From Tropicibacter alexandrii (GTDB taxonomy: Bacteria > Pseudomonadota > Alphaproteobacteria > Rhodobacterales > Rhodobacteraceae): 64,000 nt of DNA. The DNA lies in assembly GCF_003667315.2 (NCBI RefSeq), contig NZ_RCTZ02000001.1, positions 186,001-250,000 of the forward strand. Reading direction: 5' to 3'. Below the pieces are notes generated by a model. That model searched no databases, was not told the DNA's origin, and saw only the letters and a list, made by a program, of their open reading frames with translations. Of the stretch, positions 9,227-17,614 are shown piece after piece. The translations under genes were made by a program, and so were the position numbers. Within the stretch, counting starts at the first letter, position 1, and each line of letters starts with the position of its first letter.

Positions 9227-10477
9227 TTACAGGAGGGCCATTAGGCGCGCCTTTTCGCCCGCATCGTCGGGGCGGGAAATCGCCTGCGCGAGGTCTTCGA
9301 GCGAGGCGATGGAGTGGCCGGCGCGGAAACTGTGGACATGGGGCAGCATGGCGCGGATGCCGGTGGCCTTGGGGGCAAACCCATCCCACCGCAGCAGGGG
9401 ATTGAGCCAGATCAGACGGCGCGAGGAAAGGTGCAGGCGCTCCATCTCCTTTTCCAACTCCCCCGGGTCGTCGCGGTCGAGCCCGTCGGTGATCAGCAGC
9501 ACAACCGCGCCCTGCCCCATCACGCGGCGCGACCAGTCGCGGTTGAAGGCGTGCAGGCACTGGCCGATGCGCGTGCCGCCCTCCCAATCCTGCGCTTCGG
9601 CCCCGGCGGCCTTGAGCGCGGCGTCCACGTCGCGGGTGGCAAGGTGGCGGGTGATGTTGGTCAGGCGGGTGCCAAAGGTGAAGGCGTGCACCTTCGCCCA
9701 GCCCGCGCCCTTTTCATTGGCGACCGCATGCAGGAAATGCAGCACCATGCGGCTGTATTGGCTCATGGAGCCGGATATGTCGCAGAGCACCACGAGGTTG
9801 GGCCAGCGCGGGCGCGGTTTGGCCTGCGCGATTGTGCGGATCTCGCCGCCCTTGCGCAGCGCCTCGCGCAGGGTGCGGCGGCGGTCCATGCGCTCGCCCA
9901 AGGCGGTGGCCATCGACCGGCGCGATTTGATCGGTTTGACGGGCAGTTTCAGGCGCGCGATCATGCGTTTTGCTTGCGCGATTTCTTCGGTCGACATCTG
10001 TTCGAAGTCCAGCTTCTTCAGCTTTTCCTCGGTCGAGATGGTCATCGAGGCGTCGATCTCGATCTTCGTCGTCTCTTCCTTGTCCTCACCTTGCGGCATT
10101 TCGGGCATGTTGTCGCCCAGCAGGGCCTGCGCGGCGCGCTTTTCCGCCGCCAATGCCAGCTTTTCCTCCTGCACACCGCGGACGGCGGGCAGCATGAGCG
10201 ACATCATGTGTTCGAGATAGCGCGGATCGCGCCAATAGAGGCGAAAGATCTGGGCAAAGACCACGCGATGCTCGGGCCGGTTCACGAAGCAGGCGTGCAG
10301 CGTCCAGTAGAAATCCATCCGGTCGGTGAAGCCCGCCGCCTCGACCGCGCGCACCGCGTCGATCACGCGGCCCGGCCCCACCGGCAGCCCGGCGCGGCGC
10401 AGCGCGCGCGCGAAATGCATGATGTTTTGCGCAAGGCGCGGGTTTTCCGGCAATTCGAGCGGGATGTACTCAGCCAT
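9227..10477 (-). CDS. VWA (CoxE-like) domain protein
   Basis: This 416-residue cytoplasmic protein belongs to the CoxE-like von Willebrand A family that works with MoxR ATPases as a chaperone pair. A metal-ion-dependent adhesion site (DxSxS) is visible in VLCDISGSMSQYSR at about residue 225. The acidic VLLITDGLDRDDPGELE follows near 320. The N-terminal half is helical with a charged stretch around residues 110-145. The ATG at 10477 is preferred over an upstream GTG because the conserved sequence starts MAEYIPLELPENPRL. It is downstream of the moxR gene on the same strand with a 78-base gap, so they are probably co-transcribed. The client is unknown; no CO dehydrogenase genes are nearby. Confidence 0.9.
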   Translation of the reverse strand: MAEYIPLELPENPRLAQNIMHFARALRRAGLPVGPGRVIDAVRAVEAAGFTDRMDFYWTLHACFVNRPEHRVVFAQIFRLYWRDPRYLEHMMSLMLPAVRGVQEEKLALAAEKRAAQALLGDNMPEMPQGEDKEETTKIEIDASMTISTEEKLKKLDFEQMSTEEIAQAKRMIARLKLPVKPIKSRRSMATALGERMDRRRTLREALRKGGEIRTIAQAKPRPRWPNLVVLCDISGSMSQYSRMVLHFLHAVANEKGAGWAKVHAFTFGTRLTNITRHLATRDVDAALKAAGAEAQDWEGGTRIGQCLHAFNRDWSRRVMGQGAVVLLITDGLDRDDPGELEKEMERLHLSSRRLIWLNPLLRWDGFAPKATGIRAMLPHVHSFRAGHSIASLEDLAQAISRPDDAGEKARLMALL

Positions 10478-10502
10478 GGGCGCGGTTTCTTTCGGCACGC
10501 GC

Positions 10503-10553
10503 CGGGGGTTTCACACCCCCGGACCCCCGTGAGGTATTTTTGGACCAAAGAAG
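10503..10553 (+). repeat. dispersed intergenic element, copy 2 of 7
   Basis: A CCGGGGGTTTC hairpin arm and its partner at 10503-10522 are followed by CCCCCGTGAGGTATTT and the core ending GACCAAAGAAG at 10553. It lies on the plus strand between two minus-strand genes, three bases beyond the moxR stop codon. It belongs to the GACCAAAGAAG subtype. Confidence 0.8.
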
Positions 10554-10555
10554 CA

Positions 10556-11464
10556 CTACGCTGTTTCCAGCCCGGCCTTGGCCTCGTCCAGCAGGCGTTT
10601 GGCCTCGCCGCCTTCGATCTTGGCGATGTCGTCCTGATATTTGAGGATCGCGCCGAGCGTGTCGGATATGACTTCGGGCGACAGGTCGACCACATCGAGC
10701 GCAAGCAGGCATTTTGCCCAGTCGATGGTTTCCGCAACGCCCGGTTTCTTGAAGATGTCCTCGGTGCGCAGGGCCTGCACGAAGGCGATGATTTCGCGGC
10801 TGAGGTTTTCGGGCACCTCGGGGGCGCGGGCGTTCAGGATTTCGACCTCGCGGGCGAAATCGGGGTAGTCGACCCAGTGATAGAGGCAGCGGCGCTTGAG
10901 CGCGTCATGCACCTCGCGCGTGCGGTTCGAGGTCAGGATGACGATGGGCGGCTCTGGCGCCTTGATCGTGCCGATCTCGGGAATGGTGACCTGAAAGTCG
11001 CTCAGCGCCTCCAGCAGGAAGGCCTCGAACGGCTCATCGGTGCGGTCGAGTTCGTCGATCAACAGGATCGGCGCGCCGTTCTCATCCGGGCGCATGGCCT
11101 GCAACAAGGGGCGTTCGATCAGGAAATCCGGGCCGAAGAGTTCGGTGTTCAGCGCTGCGCGGTCTGCGCCGCCCTGCGCCTCGGCGGTCCGGATGGCGAT
11201 CATCTGCGCCGGGAAGTTCCATTCGTAGACCGCCGAGGACGCATCCAGCCCCTCGTAGCATTGCAGCCGGATCAGGCGGCGACCGAGGCAGGCGGCCAGC
11301 GCCTTGGCGATCTCGGTCTTGCCGACACCGGCCTCGCCTTCGAGAAACAAGGGCCGACCGAGTTTCAGCGACAGGAACACCACGGTCGCCAGTGCGCGCC
11401 CGCAGACGTAACCGGTCTCGGACAGGCGCTGTTGCACCTCGTCGATGGAGCTTGGAATGGGCAT
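10556..11464 (-). CDS. MoxR-family AAA+ ATPase
   Basis: MoxR ATPases act with VWA proteins to mature or insert cofactors into protein complexes. The 302-residue product shows Walker A GEAGVGKTE near residue 43, Walker B ILLIDELDRTDEPFEAFLLEAL and sensor-1 IVILTSNRTREVHDALKRR. Length is normal for the MoxR/CoxD group. The ATG at 11464 is chosen because AGGAGG lies 6 bases upstream; a longer in-frame extension has no support. It is followed by the CoxE-like VWA gene, so the pair forms a small chaperone module. The general function is secure; the client complex cannot be inferred from the window. Confidence 0.93.
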   Translation of the reverse strand: MPIPSSIDEVQQRLSETGYVCGRALATVVFLSLKLGRPLFLEGEAGVGKTEIAKALAACLGRRLIRLQCYEGLDASSAVYEWNFPAQMIAIRTAEAQGGADRAALNTELFGPDFLIERPLLQAMRPDENGAPILLIDELDRTDEPFEAFLLEALSDFQVTIPEIGTIKAPEPPIVILTSNRTREVHDALKRRCLYHWVDYPDFAREVEILNARAPEVPENLSREIIAFVQALRTEDIFKKPGVAETIDWAKCLLALDVVDLSPEVISDTLGAILKYQDDIAKIEGGEAKRLLDEAKAGLETA

Positions 11465-11654
11465 GAACGTCCTCCTTGGCCCCCTGTGTCCCAAGCCCCC
11501 AAGGCGCGGTCAATAGCGCCAAGGTCGCACATGCCGGGCAATTGGGCGCCCTAGATTGACGTGTTGGCCCGGGCCTGTATGATTCACCTCATAAAAATCG
11601 GGGCAAACCCCGGGGGACGAGCAGATGCCAGGTAAAAACGCGGAAGGCGCAGCC

Positions 11655-12683
11655 ATGCGTATCACCGCCGTCACATGCGTGAAGAACGAGGGGCCCTTCC
11701 TGCTGGAATGGATCGCCTTCAACCGCTTGTTGGGGGTGACGGATTTCCTGTTTTATTCCAACGATTGCACCGACGGCACCGATGCGCTGCTGGATGCCTT
11801 GGCAGAGCGCGACGGAGTCGTTCACCTGCCCAACCCCGCCAAGGGGCGCAACTACCAGATGGAGGCATTGAAGGACGCGCAGCGGCAAGCGGTGGTGCGC
11901 AATGCCGATTGGGTCTGGGTGGCGGATGTCGACGAGTTCCTGAACATCCATGTGGGCGATCACACGATCCCCGCGTTGATCGCGGCTTGCGGCAACCCGC
12001 AGGCAATTTCCGTGACCTTCCAGTTCTTTGCCAATGACGGGGTGGAGGCGTTCGAGGACCGCCCCGTGATCGAACAATTCACCCGCTCCCACAATCCCGA
12101 CCTGTGGTGCTCTGAGAGCGCGATCGAGGTCAAGACCCTGACGCGAAAGGACTTTCCGCTGCATTATTACGGCGCGCACCGGCCCTTCTTCAAGGACAAG
12201 CTGCCAGAGGCGAAACGGCCGAAATGGACGGATGGCTCGGGGCGCAAGGTCCAGCACAAGTTCCACGTTGCCGCCAACCCGCGCCGCATCCGCAAGTTTC
12301 CGGCTGCCGGCGCGCGCGAATTTGCGACGCTGAACCATTACGCGCTGCGCTCGCTCGACAGCTATCTGGTCAAGAACGACCGCGGCGATGTGAACCGCGA
12401 GAACCGCGCCTTTGACGACACATATTGGCGCGAGCGCAATGACCGCGCCTATGAGGACCGCTCGATCCTGCGCTACCTTCCGGCGCTGCAGACCGCGCTG
12501 GAGGTTATGAAATCCGACGCCGAGATCGCCCGCCTGCATGACGCCTGCTGCGCGGCGCACCGGGCGAAACGCGACGACTTGATGGCGCAGCCCGCCTATG
12601 CCGAGATGTTTGCGCATCTGAAAGCCCTTCCGCCTTATCCTCCGGGCGAGGTCGAGTTGATGGAGGAGTTGGGGCTGTCATGA
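11655..12683 (+). CDS. glycosyltransferase family 2 protein (DVDEF type)
   Basis: This 342-residue soluble protein starts with the GT2 nucleotide-binding block ITAVTCVKNEGPFLLEWIAF and continues FLFYSNDCTDGTDALLD. The metal/sugar-binding motif DVDEFLNIHVGD lies near residue 95. A conserved acceptor-side region FATLNHYALRSLDSYLVKN is shared with the other two transferases in the cluster. It probably transfers a sugar onto a surface glycan; donor and acceptor are unknown. Two starts are in frame, 11625 and 11655. The latter is chosen because GAAGG is 7 bases upstream and the domain begins at once. Its stop overlaps the next gene by 4 bases (ATGA), so they are translationally coupled. Confidence 0.88.
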   Translation: MRITAVTCVKNEGPFLLEWIAFNRLLGVTDFLFYSNDCTDGTDALLDALAERDGVVHLPNPAKGRNYQMEALKDAQRQAVVRNADWVWVADVDEFLNIHVGDHTIPALIAACGNPQAISVTFQFFANDGVEAFEDRPVIEQFTRSHNPDLWCSESAIEVKTLTRKDFPLHYYGAHRPFFKDKLPEAKRPKWTDGSGRKVQHKFHVAANPRRIRKFPAAGAREFATLNHYALRSLDSYLVKNDRGDVNRENRAFDDTYWRERNDRAYEDRSILRYLPALQTALEVMKSDAEIARLHDACCAAHRAKRDDLMAQPAYAEMFAHLKALPPYPPGEVELMEELGLS

Positions 12684-13318
12684 GCGTGAAATTGGTCAAT
12701 CTCGGCCTGCCGAAATCCGGCACGACGACGCTGGCCCATGCGTTGACGCAGGGCGGCTGGCTGGCGGCGGATCACAAGATCCGGCGGGTGCATACCAAGA
12801 ACCCCGCGCTTGGCGGCACCTTTGTCGCGCGGCAGATCTATGACGCCTATTTCGCCGGTGAGGACCCGTTTGCCCGCGTCGACCTGTATGACGCGCTGAC
12901 AGAGATCAGCGTGCTGCAGGCCGAGACCTCGCTCTGGCCGCAATGCGACTACGCGCTGCTCAAGGCGATGCGCCTCGCCCGCCCCGAGATGCTGTTTGTC
13001 GCCACGTGGCGCGATCCGGTCGAGGTCGCGGATTCGATGCGGCGCTGGACGAACCTTGGCACGGACCGCTTGCCGCATGGCTGGGTGCCCGGTCTGCCGC
13101 GCGGTTATGGCCGTACGGATGCCGAGCTGATCCGCTGGATCGAGGGGCATCATGACATGCTGCGCGACGTGTTTGGCGACGATCCACGCTTTTTGGAACT
13201 GCCCGTGGGGGCTGCGGATGCGCGCACGCGTCTGGAGGCCCATGTCGGGATCGAACTGCCTTGGTGGGGGCGCATGAACGAGAACCCGGCCAAGGGGCCG
13301 GCGGCGGGGGCGGCGTGA
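12680..13318 (+). CDS. sulfotransferase family protein
   Basis: This 212-residue protein has the PAPS-binding loop of sulfotransferases at its N-terminus: NLGLPKSGTTTLAHAL, where KSGTTT holds the 5'-phosphosulfate. The second cofactor signature is ATWRDPVEVADSMRRW at about residue 113. It should move a sulfuryl group from PAPS onto a hydroxyl, most likely of a sugar given its neighbours; the substrate is inferred from context only. It is short for the family but has both cofactor motifs. Its start overlaps the upstream glycosyltransferase stop (ATGA), and its stop overlaps the GTG of the next gene (GTGA), so three genes are tightly coupled. Confidence 0.85.
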   Translation: MSVKLVNLGLPKSGTTTLAHALTQGGWLAADHKIRRVHTKNPALGGTFVARQIYDAYFAGEDPFARVDLYDALTEISVLQAETSLWPQCDYALLKAMRLARPEMLFVATWRDPVEVADSMRRWTNLGTDRLPHGWVPGLPRGYGRTDAELIRWIEGHHDMLRDVFGDDPRFLELPVGAADARTRLEAHVGIELPWWGRMNENPAKGPAAGAA

Positions 13319-15696
13319 CGCGGATTTATGTGCATATCGGGCCGGACGGGGCCTCTTCTGATCGCTTGCAGCGGGTGCTGAGCGACAAGCGCGATCAACT
13401 GATCGGCAAGGGCGTGCTCTATGCCCGCTCGCCCGGCGCGCGCAATCATACCCGGCTGTTCCTTGCGGTGACGGATCCGGAAAACGTCGACTCACTGCGC
13501 TTCAATCGCGGCTATATTGCGCCGGAAAAACAACAGGTTCTGCGCGAAGACGTGGCCAAGCAACTGCTGGCCGAGGTGACACGCACCAATGCCGACGTGC
13601 TGATCCTGTCGGCCCATCAGCTTGGCTCGGGGTTGGTTTCGCGGTCCGAGTTGGAGCGCCTGCGCGCGCTGCTGTTGCCGATTTCGGACGATATCCGCAT
13701 CGTCGCGCATCTGGATGACCCGGCGCGCATGCTGATCCGCCGCTATGCCGCGCAAATGATGGAGGGCAGGTCCTCCAGCCTGCAAGCGGAGCTGGATTGC
13801 CTTGGCGCGGACCGTTTCTGGGACGCAGCCATGGCGACCCGCCCCGCCCCCGACCCGCAAGCAGGCCAGTTCGGCGAGGTTCAGGGCGCTTGTTTCTGGA
13901 TCGATTTCAAACGGTTGCAAGACGAATGGGAGGCTGTGTTTGGCCCCGGAACGGTCGACTTCCGAACACTGGATTACGCCACCTTCGCATCCGAAACCGT
14001 GACCGAGGAACTGCGCGCGGCCTTCGCCATTCCCGAGACCATGGGCAAAGCGGACCCGATCACCTTTGCCGAGCAGCCCTCAGCCGCGTGGCTGACCCGG
14101 TGTCGCCTGTTCAACGACGCGGTCGGGCGCTTGTTGGCCCAAAAGGAGGTGATCCTGCCGCGCCAGTTGTGGCGAAAGTTCCTTGGAGAAATCAAGGTGC
14201 ATGGCGACCCGATCGCACCTGGTAGCCTGTCTGCCCTGTCGCTGCATTTCGAAAAAGATATCAAGGCCTTGTGCAAGGCGCATCCGGCGCTGGACGCAGA
14301 GAAGATGAAGCGCGACCGCAAGCTGCCGGACTGGTCGGAAGCCGATCCGACACGCGGTTTCCGCGCCACGCAATACCTGATGGCCTTCCGCTGGCGCATC
14401 AATCAGGCCACCAAGGAAGAGTTGGCGAACAAGGCTGCCGATCTGGCCAAGCTGGATACCGTACAGCCCGATACGCCTGTGACAGCCCCCGGAGACGAGG
14501 TCGATCAGATCCTCACGCCCACGGCGCGCAAGGTCATGCCACCGTTGGCCAAGCAGAACTTCGTCAAATTGCAAAGCTCGCCCTTTGCACCGCACAACCG
14601 GCTGGGCCGCGTCAACGAGGAAGAACTGGCCGCCGCATATACACCGATGCCGCCACGCCAATTGCCCCCCGGCAGCAGCGGCAATGTCATCGTCGGCTGC
14701 ATGAAGAACGAGGCGCCCTATATCCTCGAATGGGTCGCCTATCACCGTGCCGTCGGCTTTGACAATTTCCTCATCTATACAAATGGCTGCGAAGACGGAA
14801 CGACCGAGATCCTCGATCGTTTGCAGGAACTGGGTATCCTCCAGCACCGCGACAACAACAATTGGTCGGGAAATTCGCCGCAACAACATGCCTTGGACAA
14901 CTCCTTGACGGAGCCGGTAATCCAGAATGCCCAATGGATTGCGCATATTGACGTGGATGAGTTCGTCAATATCCGCTGTGGTAATGGCACGCTGGACGAT
15001 TTCTTTGCCCGTGTGCCCGACGCGACGAATGTTGCCATGACATGGCGGCTGTTCGGGCATAATGACGTGGTCAAGCTCGAAGACAGGCTGGTGATCGAAC
15101 AATTCGATGCATGCGCGCCGAAATATTGCCCCAAACCCCACACCGTCTGGGGATTCAAAACCATGTTCCGCAATATCGGCGCGTATAAGAAGATCTCCTG
15201 CCATCGCCCCAACAAGCTGGTCGACGGCTTTGAGGATAAGGTGAAATGGGTCAATGGTTCGGGCCAGGACATGACCTCGGAAGCGATCAAGAACGGCTGG
15301 CGGAATTCCAAGAAATCAATCGGTTATGACCTGTTGCAGCTGAACCATTACGCGCTGCGCTCGGCCGAGAGTTTCCTGATCAAGCGCCAGCGCGGCCGAG
15401 CGCTGCATGTGGACCGCAATATCGGCATCAATTACTGGATCCGCATGGATTGGTCCGCCAGCCGCGATATCACCATCAAACGCAACATTCCGCGCGTACG
15501 CGAAGAATACGCGCGATTGCTGGCTGATCCGGTATTGGCGGACTGGCATGCAAAAGGGCTTGTGTGGCACCATGCCAAGGCCGCCGAATTGCATGACATG
15601 CCGGAATTCGAGGACCTGTTCCAGCAGGCTCTGACCCTGAAACTGACCGAAACGGAACGGGTGGCCTATGCGCTTGCCCTCGACATGGAGAACTGA
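13315..15696 (+). CDS. fusion protein: sulfotransferase-like domain (degenerate PAPS loop) plus GT2 glycosyltransferase
   Basis: This 793-residue protein has two parts. Residues 1-430 resemble the sulfotransferase-like proteins common in this bacterial family (RIYVHIGPDGASSDRLQRVL, then QLIGKGVLYARSP). However, the PAPS loop that normally reads about HKTGTT is GPDGASS, without the Lys. Residues 465-770 are a GT2 domain: NVIVGCMKNEAPYILEWVAY, NFLIYTNGCEDGTTEILD, the DxD-type HIDVDEFVNIRCGN, and LLQLNHYALRSAESFLIKRQ shared with the neighbouring transferases. The GTG at 13315 is chosen because it overlaps the previous stop by 4 bases and the domain starts directly after it; an upstream ATG would overlap the previous gene deeply. 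The next gene begins 1 base after its stop. Confidence 0.85.
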   Translation: MTRIYVHIGPDGASSDRLQRVLSDKRDQLIGKGVLYARSPGARNHTRLFLAVTDPENVDSLRFNRGYIAPEKQQVLREDVAKQLLAEVTRTNADVLILSAHQLGSGLVSRSELERLRALLLPISDDIRIVAHLDDPARMLIRRYAAQMMEGRSSSLQAELDCLGADRFWDAAMATRPAPDPQAGQFGEVQGACFWIDFKRLQDEWEAVFGPGTVDFRTLDYATFASETVTEELRAAFAIPETMGKADPITFAEQPSAAWLTRCRLFNDAVGRLLAQKEVILPRQLWRKFLGEIKVHGDPIAPGSLSALSLHFEKDIKALCKAHPALDAEKMKRDRKLPDWSEADPTRGFRATQYLMAFRWRINQATKEELANKAADLAKLDTVQPDTPVTAPGDEVDQILTPTARKVMPPLAKQNFVKLQSSPFAPHNRLGRVNEEELAAAYTPMPPRQLPPGSSGNVIVGCMKNEAPYILEWVAYHRAVGFDNFLIYTNGCEDGTTEILDRLQELGILQHRDNNNWSGNSPQQHALDNSLTEPVIQNAQWIAHIDVDEFVNIRCGNGTLDDFFARVPDATNVAMTWRLFGHNDVVKLEDRLVIEQFDACAPKYCPKPHTVWGFKTMFRNIGAYKKISCHRPNKLVDGFEDKVKWVNGSGQDMTSEAIKNGWRNSKKSIGYDLLQLNHYALRSAESFLIKRQRGRALHVDRNIGINYWIRMDWSASRDITIKRNIPRVREEYARLLADPVLADWHAKGLVWHHAKAAELHDMPEFEDLFQQALTLKLTETERVAYALALDMEN

Positions 15697-15697
15697 C

Positions 15698-16402
15698 ATG
15701 GCCGACGGGACCGAACTCAAGCAACGCTCGCCCTTCATCAATTCGCGCGGACTGAAAATCCCGAAGCATCCGCAATTGACGACGGGGCGCGTGCGTGGCG
15801 CCTTGCGCGACAACCTGTATGAGCGCAAGGAATGCGACGCGGTGATGCGCGTCGTCCAGAAAGGCGACCGGGTTCTGGAATTGGGCGGCGGCATCGGCTA
15901 TATGTCGACCCTGCTGTCTGTGAAGAAACAGGTGGAAAAGGTCGTCAGCTACGAGGCCAATCCCTCGCTTATCCCTTATATCAAGTCCGTGCATGCGGCG
16001 AATGACGTCTCGAATGTCGATCTGCGCAATGCCCTGCTGTCACCCGAAGCCGGCGACCCGGTGCCGTTCTACGTGCGCAAGAACTTTCTCGGCTCGTCCA
16101 TGGATCGCGACGCCGATCCGGACACCATCATCGAAGAGGTGCGGATCGCGCAGCACCCGATCGGCCCGGTGCTGGAGGATCTGAAGCCCGACGTGCTGGT
16201 CTGTGATATCGAAGGCGCCGAGGCGCATCTTTTGCCCGCAGGCGACTGGTCCGGCCTGCGCGCGGCGATCATCGAACTGCATCCGCAATGGATTGGCCAG
16301 GCCGGTGTGCAGGCTGTGTTCGACGCCATGCACAAGGCCGGGCTGACCTATTTCCCGAAGGCGTCGGAAGCGAAAGTCGTCACCTTCCGGCGCGGATGGT
16401 AA
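15698..16402 (+). CDS. FkbM family methyltransferase
   Basis: This 234-residue protein is an S-adenosylmethionine-dependent methyltransferase of the FkbM group, usually O-methylating sugars or polyketides. The SAM-binding motif I is VLELGGGIGYMSTLL near residue 66. Motif II, the acidic residue after strand 2, is VVSYEANPSLIPYI. VLVCDIEGAEAHLL near residue 166 is the typical FkbM D-x-E-G-x-E block. GGAG lies 8 bases before the ATG at 15698. It starts 1 base after the fusion glycosyltransferase and should be in the same transcript. It probably caps or decorates the same glycan. The acceptor is unknown. Confidence 0.88.
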   Translation: MADGTELKQRSPFINSRGLKIPKHPQLTTGRVRGALRDNLYERKECDAVMRVVQKGDRVLELGGGIGYMSTLLSVKKQVEKVVSYEANPSLIPYIKSVHAANDVSNVDLRNALLSPEAGDPVPFYVRKNFLGSSMDRDADPDTIIEEVRIAQHPIGPVLEDLKPDVLVCDIEGAEAHLLPAGDWSGLRAAIIELHPQWIGQAGVQAVFDAMHKAGLTYFPKASEAKVVTFRRGW

Positions 16403-16409
16403 GGGCGAT

Positions 16410-16464
16410 GGGGGCTCTGCCCCCGGCCTGCGGCCTCCCCCGCGGTATTTCGGGCCAGAAGAAG
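16410..16464 (+). repeat. dispersed intergenic element, copy 3 of 7
   Basis: The element has a GGGGGCTCTGCCCCC hairpin, a GGCCTGCGGCC hairpin, then CCCCCGCGGTATTT and a core ending GGCCAGAAGAAG at 16464. It fills nearly the whole gap between the FkbM gene and the third glycosyltransferase and ends 2 bases before that gene's ATG. Its purine-rich end may serve as part of the ribosome binding site. Confidence 0.85.
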
Positions 16465-16466
16465 AC

Positions 16467-17516
16467 ATGACCGCACCGAACATCACCGCCGTTCTTTGCG
16501 TCCGCAACGAGGGCGCGTTCCTGCTCGATTGGGTGGCGCATCATCTGCGCGTGGGCGTGAGCCACGTGGTGTCGCTGTCCAATGACTGTCAGGACGGGAC
16601 CGATCTGATGCTGGATCGGCTCGCCGAGATGGGCCATGTAACCCATATCCGCAATGACGGTCCCTATGACAAAGGCGGTATCCAGTTCACCGGGTTGAAG
16701 CTGGCAGATAAGGCGCGGGCGGTGAAGCGGGCCGATTGGTTGCTGGCGCTGGATATCGATGAGTTCGTCAATGTGCATGTGGGGGATCGGACCCTGCCGG
16801 CCTTGATCGACGCAACCCAAGCCGACGCGATCACGCTGACCTGGCGCTTGTTCGGCAATGCCGGCGTGGTCCGCTACGAGGACAGGCCGGTGACGGAGCA
16901 GTTCAGATCGGCCGCGCCGGAGGTGATGTTCTGGCCATGGCGCGCGGCGATGTTCAAGACGCTCTATCGCAACACCGGAATCTACTGGAAACTTGGTGTA
17001 CACCGCCCGCGCAACCCCGATCCGGCGCGCGTGGGGCAAGCGCGCTGGGTCGATGGCAATGGCGTGCCGCTGGATGACCAGTTCCGGACGCGGCGGATCT
17101 TTTCCAATTACGGTAAAGAGATGTACGGTTTGGCGCAGCTGAATCACTATCCCCTTGGCGCGATGGAAAGCTATCTGCTCAAGGCGGATCGGGGGCGCGC
17201 CGTGCATTCGGATCATGTGCTGGGCATGGATTACTGGGTCGAGCGCAACTGGTGCGAGGTCGAGGACGCGACGATCCTGCAGCTGGAGGGGGTCGCCGCG
17301 CTACGCGCAGAGCTTGCCTCCGATCCGGTGCTCGGTCCCTTGCACGAACGCGCGGTGGCGTGGCGCAAGGCGAGGTTCGACGCGTTGCTGGCGCAGGAAC
17401 CCTATCGCGCCCTCTTTGCACGGCTGCTGATGACACCGCCAGCGCGCCCGATCACGCGCGAGGCGGCGCAATTTCTGGCCGGGCACGCGACGCGCGCGCG
17501 ACAGGCCGAGGGCTGA
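16467..17516 (+). CDS. glycosyltransferase family 2 protein (DIDEF type)
   Basis: This 349-residue soluble enzyme is the third glycosyltransferase of the cluster. It shows NITAVLCVRNEGAFLLDWVAHH, the SLSNDCQDGTDLMLDRL block, the metal/sugar motif LALDIDEFVNVHVGD near residue 95 and the shared acceptor-side segment LAQLNHYPLGAMESYLLK. Layout is the same as in the first transferase, and the two are probably paralogues. No classical Shine-Dalgarno sequence precedes the ATG; the AGAAGAAG end of the dispersed element lies in that position. Sugar donor and acceptor are unknown. It sits downstream of the FkbM gene and probably belongs to the same pathway. Confidence 0.87.
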   Translation: MTAPNITAVLCVRNEGAFLLDWVAHHLRVGVSHVVSLSNDCQDGTDLMLDRLAEMGHVTHIRNDGPYDKGGIQFTGLKLADKARAVKRADWLLALDIDEFVNVHVGDRTLPALIDATQADAITLTWRLFGNAGVVRYEDRPVTEQFRSAAPEVMFWPWRAAMFKTLYRNTGIYWKLGVHRPRNPDPARVGQARWVDGNGVPLDDQFRTRRIFSNYGKEMYGLAQLNHYPLGAMESYLLKADRGRAVHSDHVLGMDYWVERNWCEVEDATILQLEGVAALRAELASDPVLGPLHERAVAWRKARFDALLAQEPYRALFARLLMTPPARPITREAAQFLAGHATRARQAEG

Positions 17517-17614
17517 CTCCGCCGAATTTCCACGCATTTACCACAATCTCGCCCAATCCCCCGTTCATTGTTTCCTGAGTAAGCCGCAAATACGTGCGGT
17601 CAGAGGAATTGGGC

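Noticed and set aside
7327-9405. A 692-codon plus-strand frame opposite the OmpA-family gene
   Set aside because: The Gly/Arg/Leu-rich repeats are the antisense of the Ala-Pro-Glu linker; the minus strand has a signal peptide and an OmpA domain.
9314-11554. A 746-codon plus-strand frame across the VWA and MoxR genes
   Set aside because: It runs antisense to two genes with clear motifs and spans their intergenic gap. No ribosome binding site or family similarity is seen.
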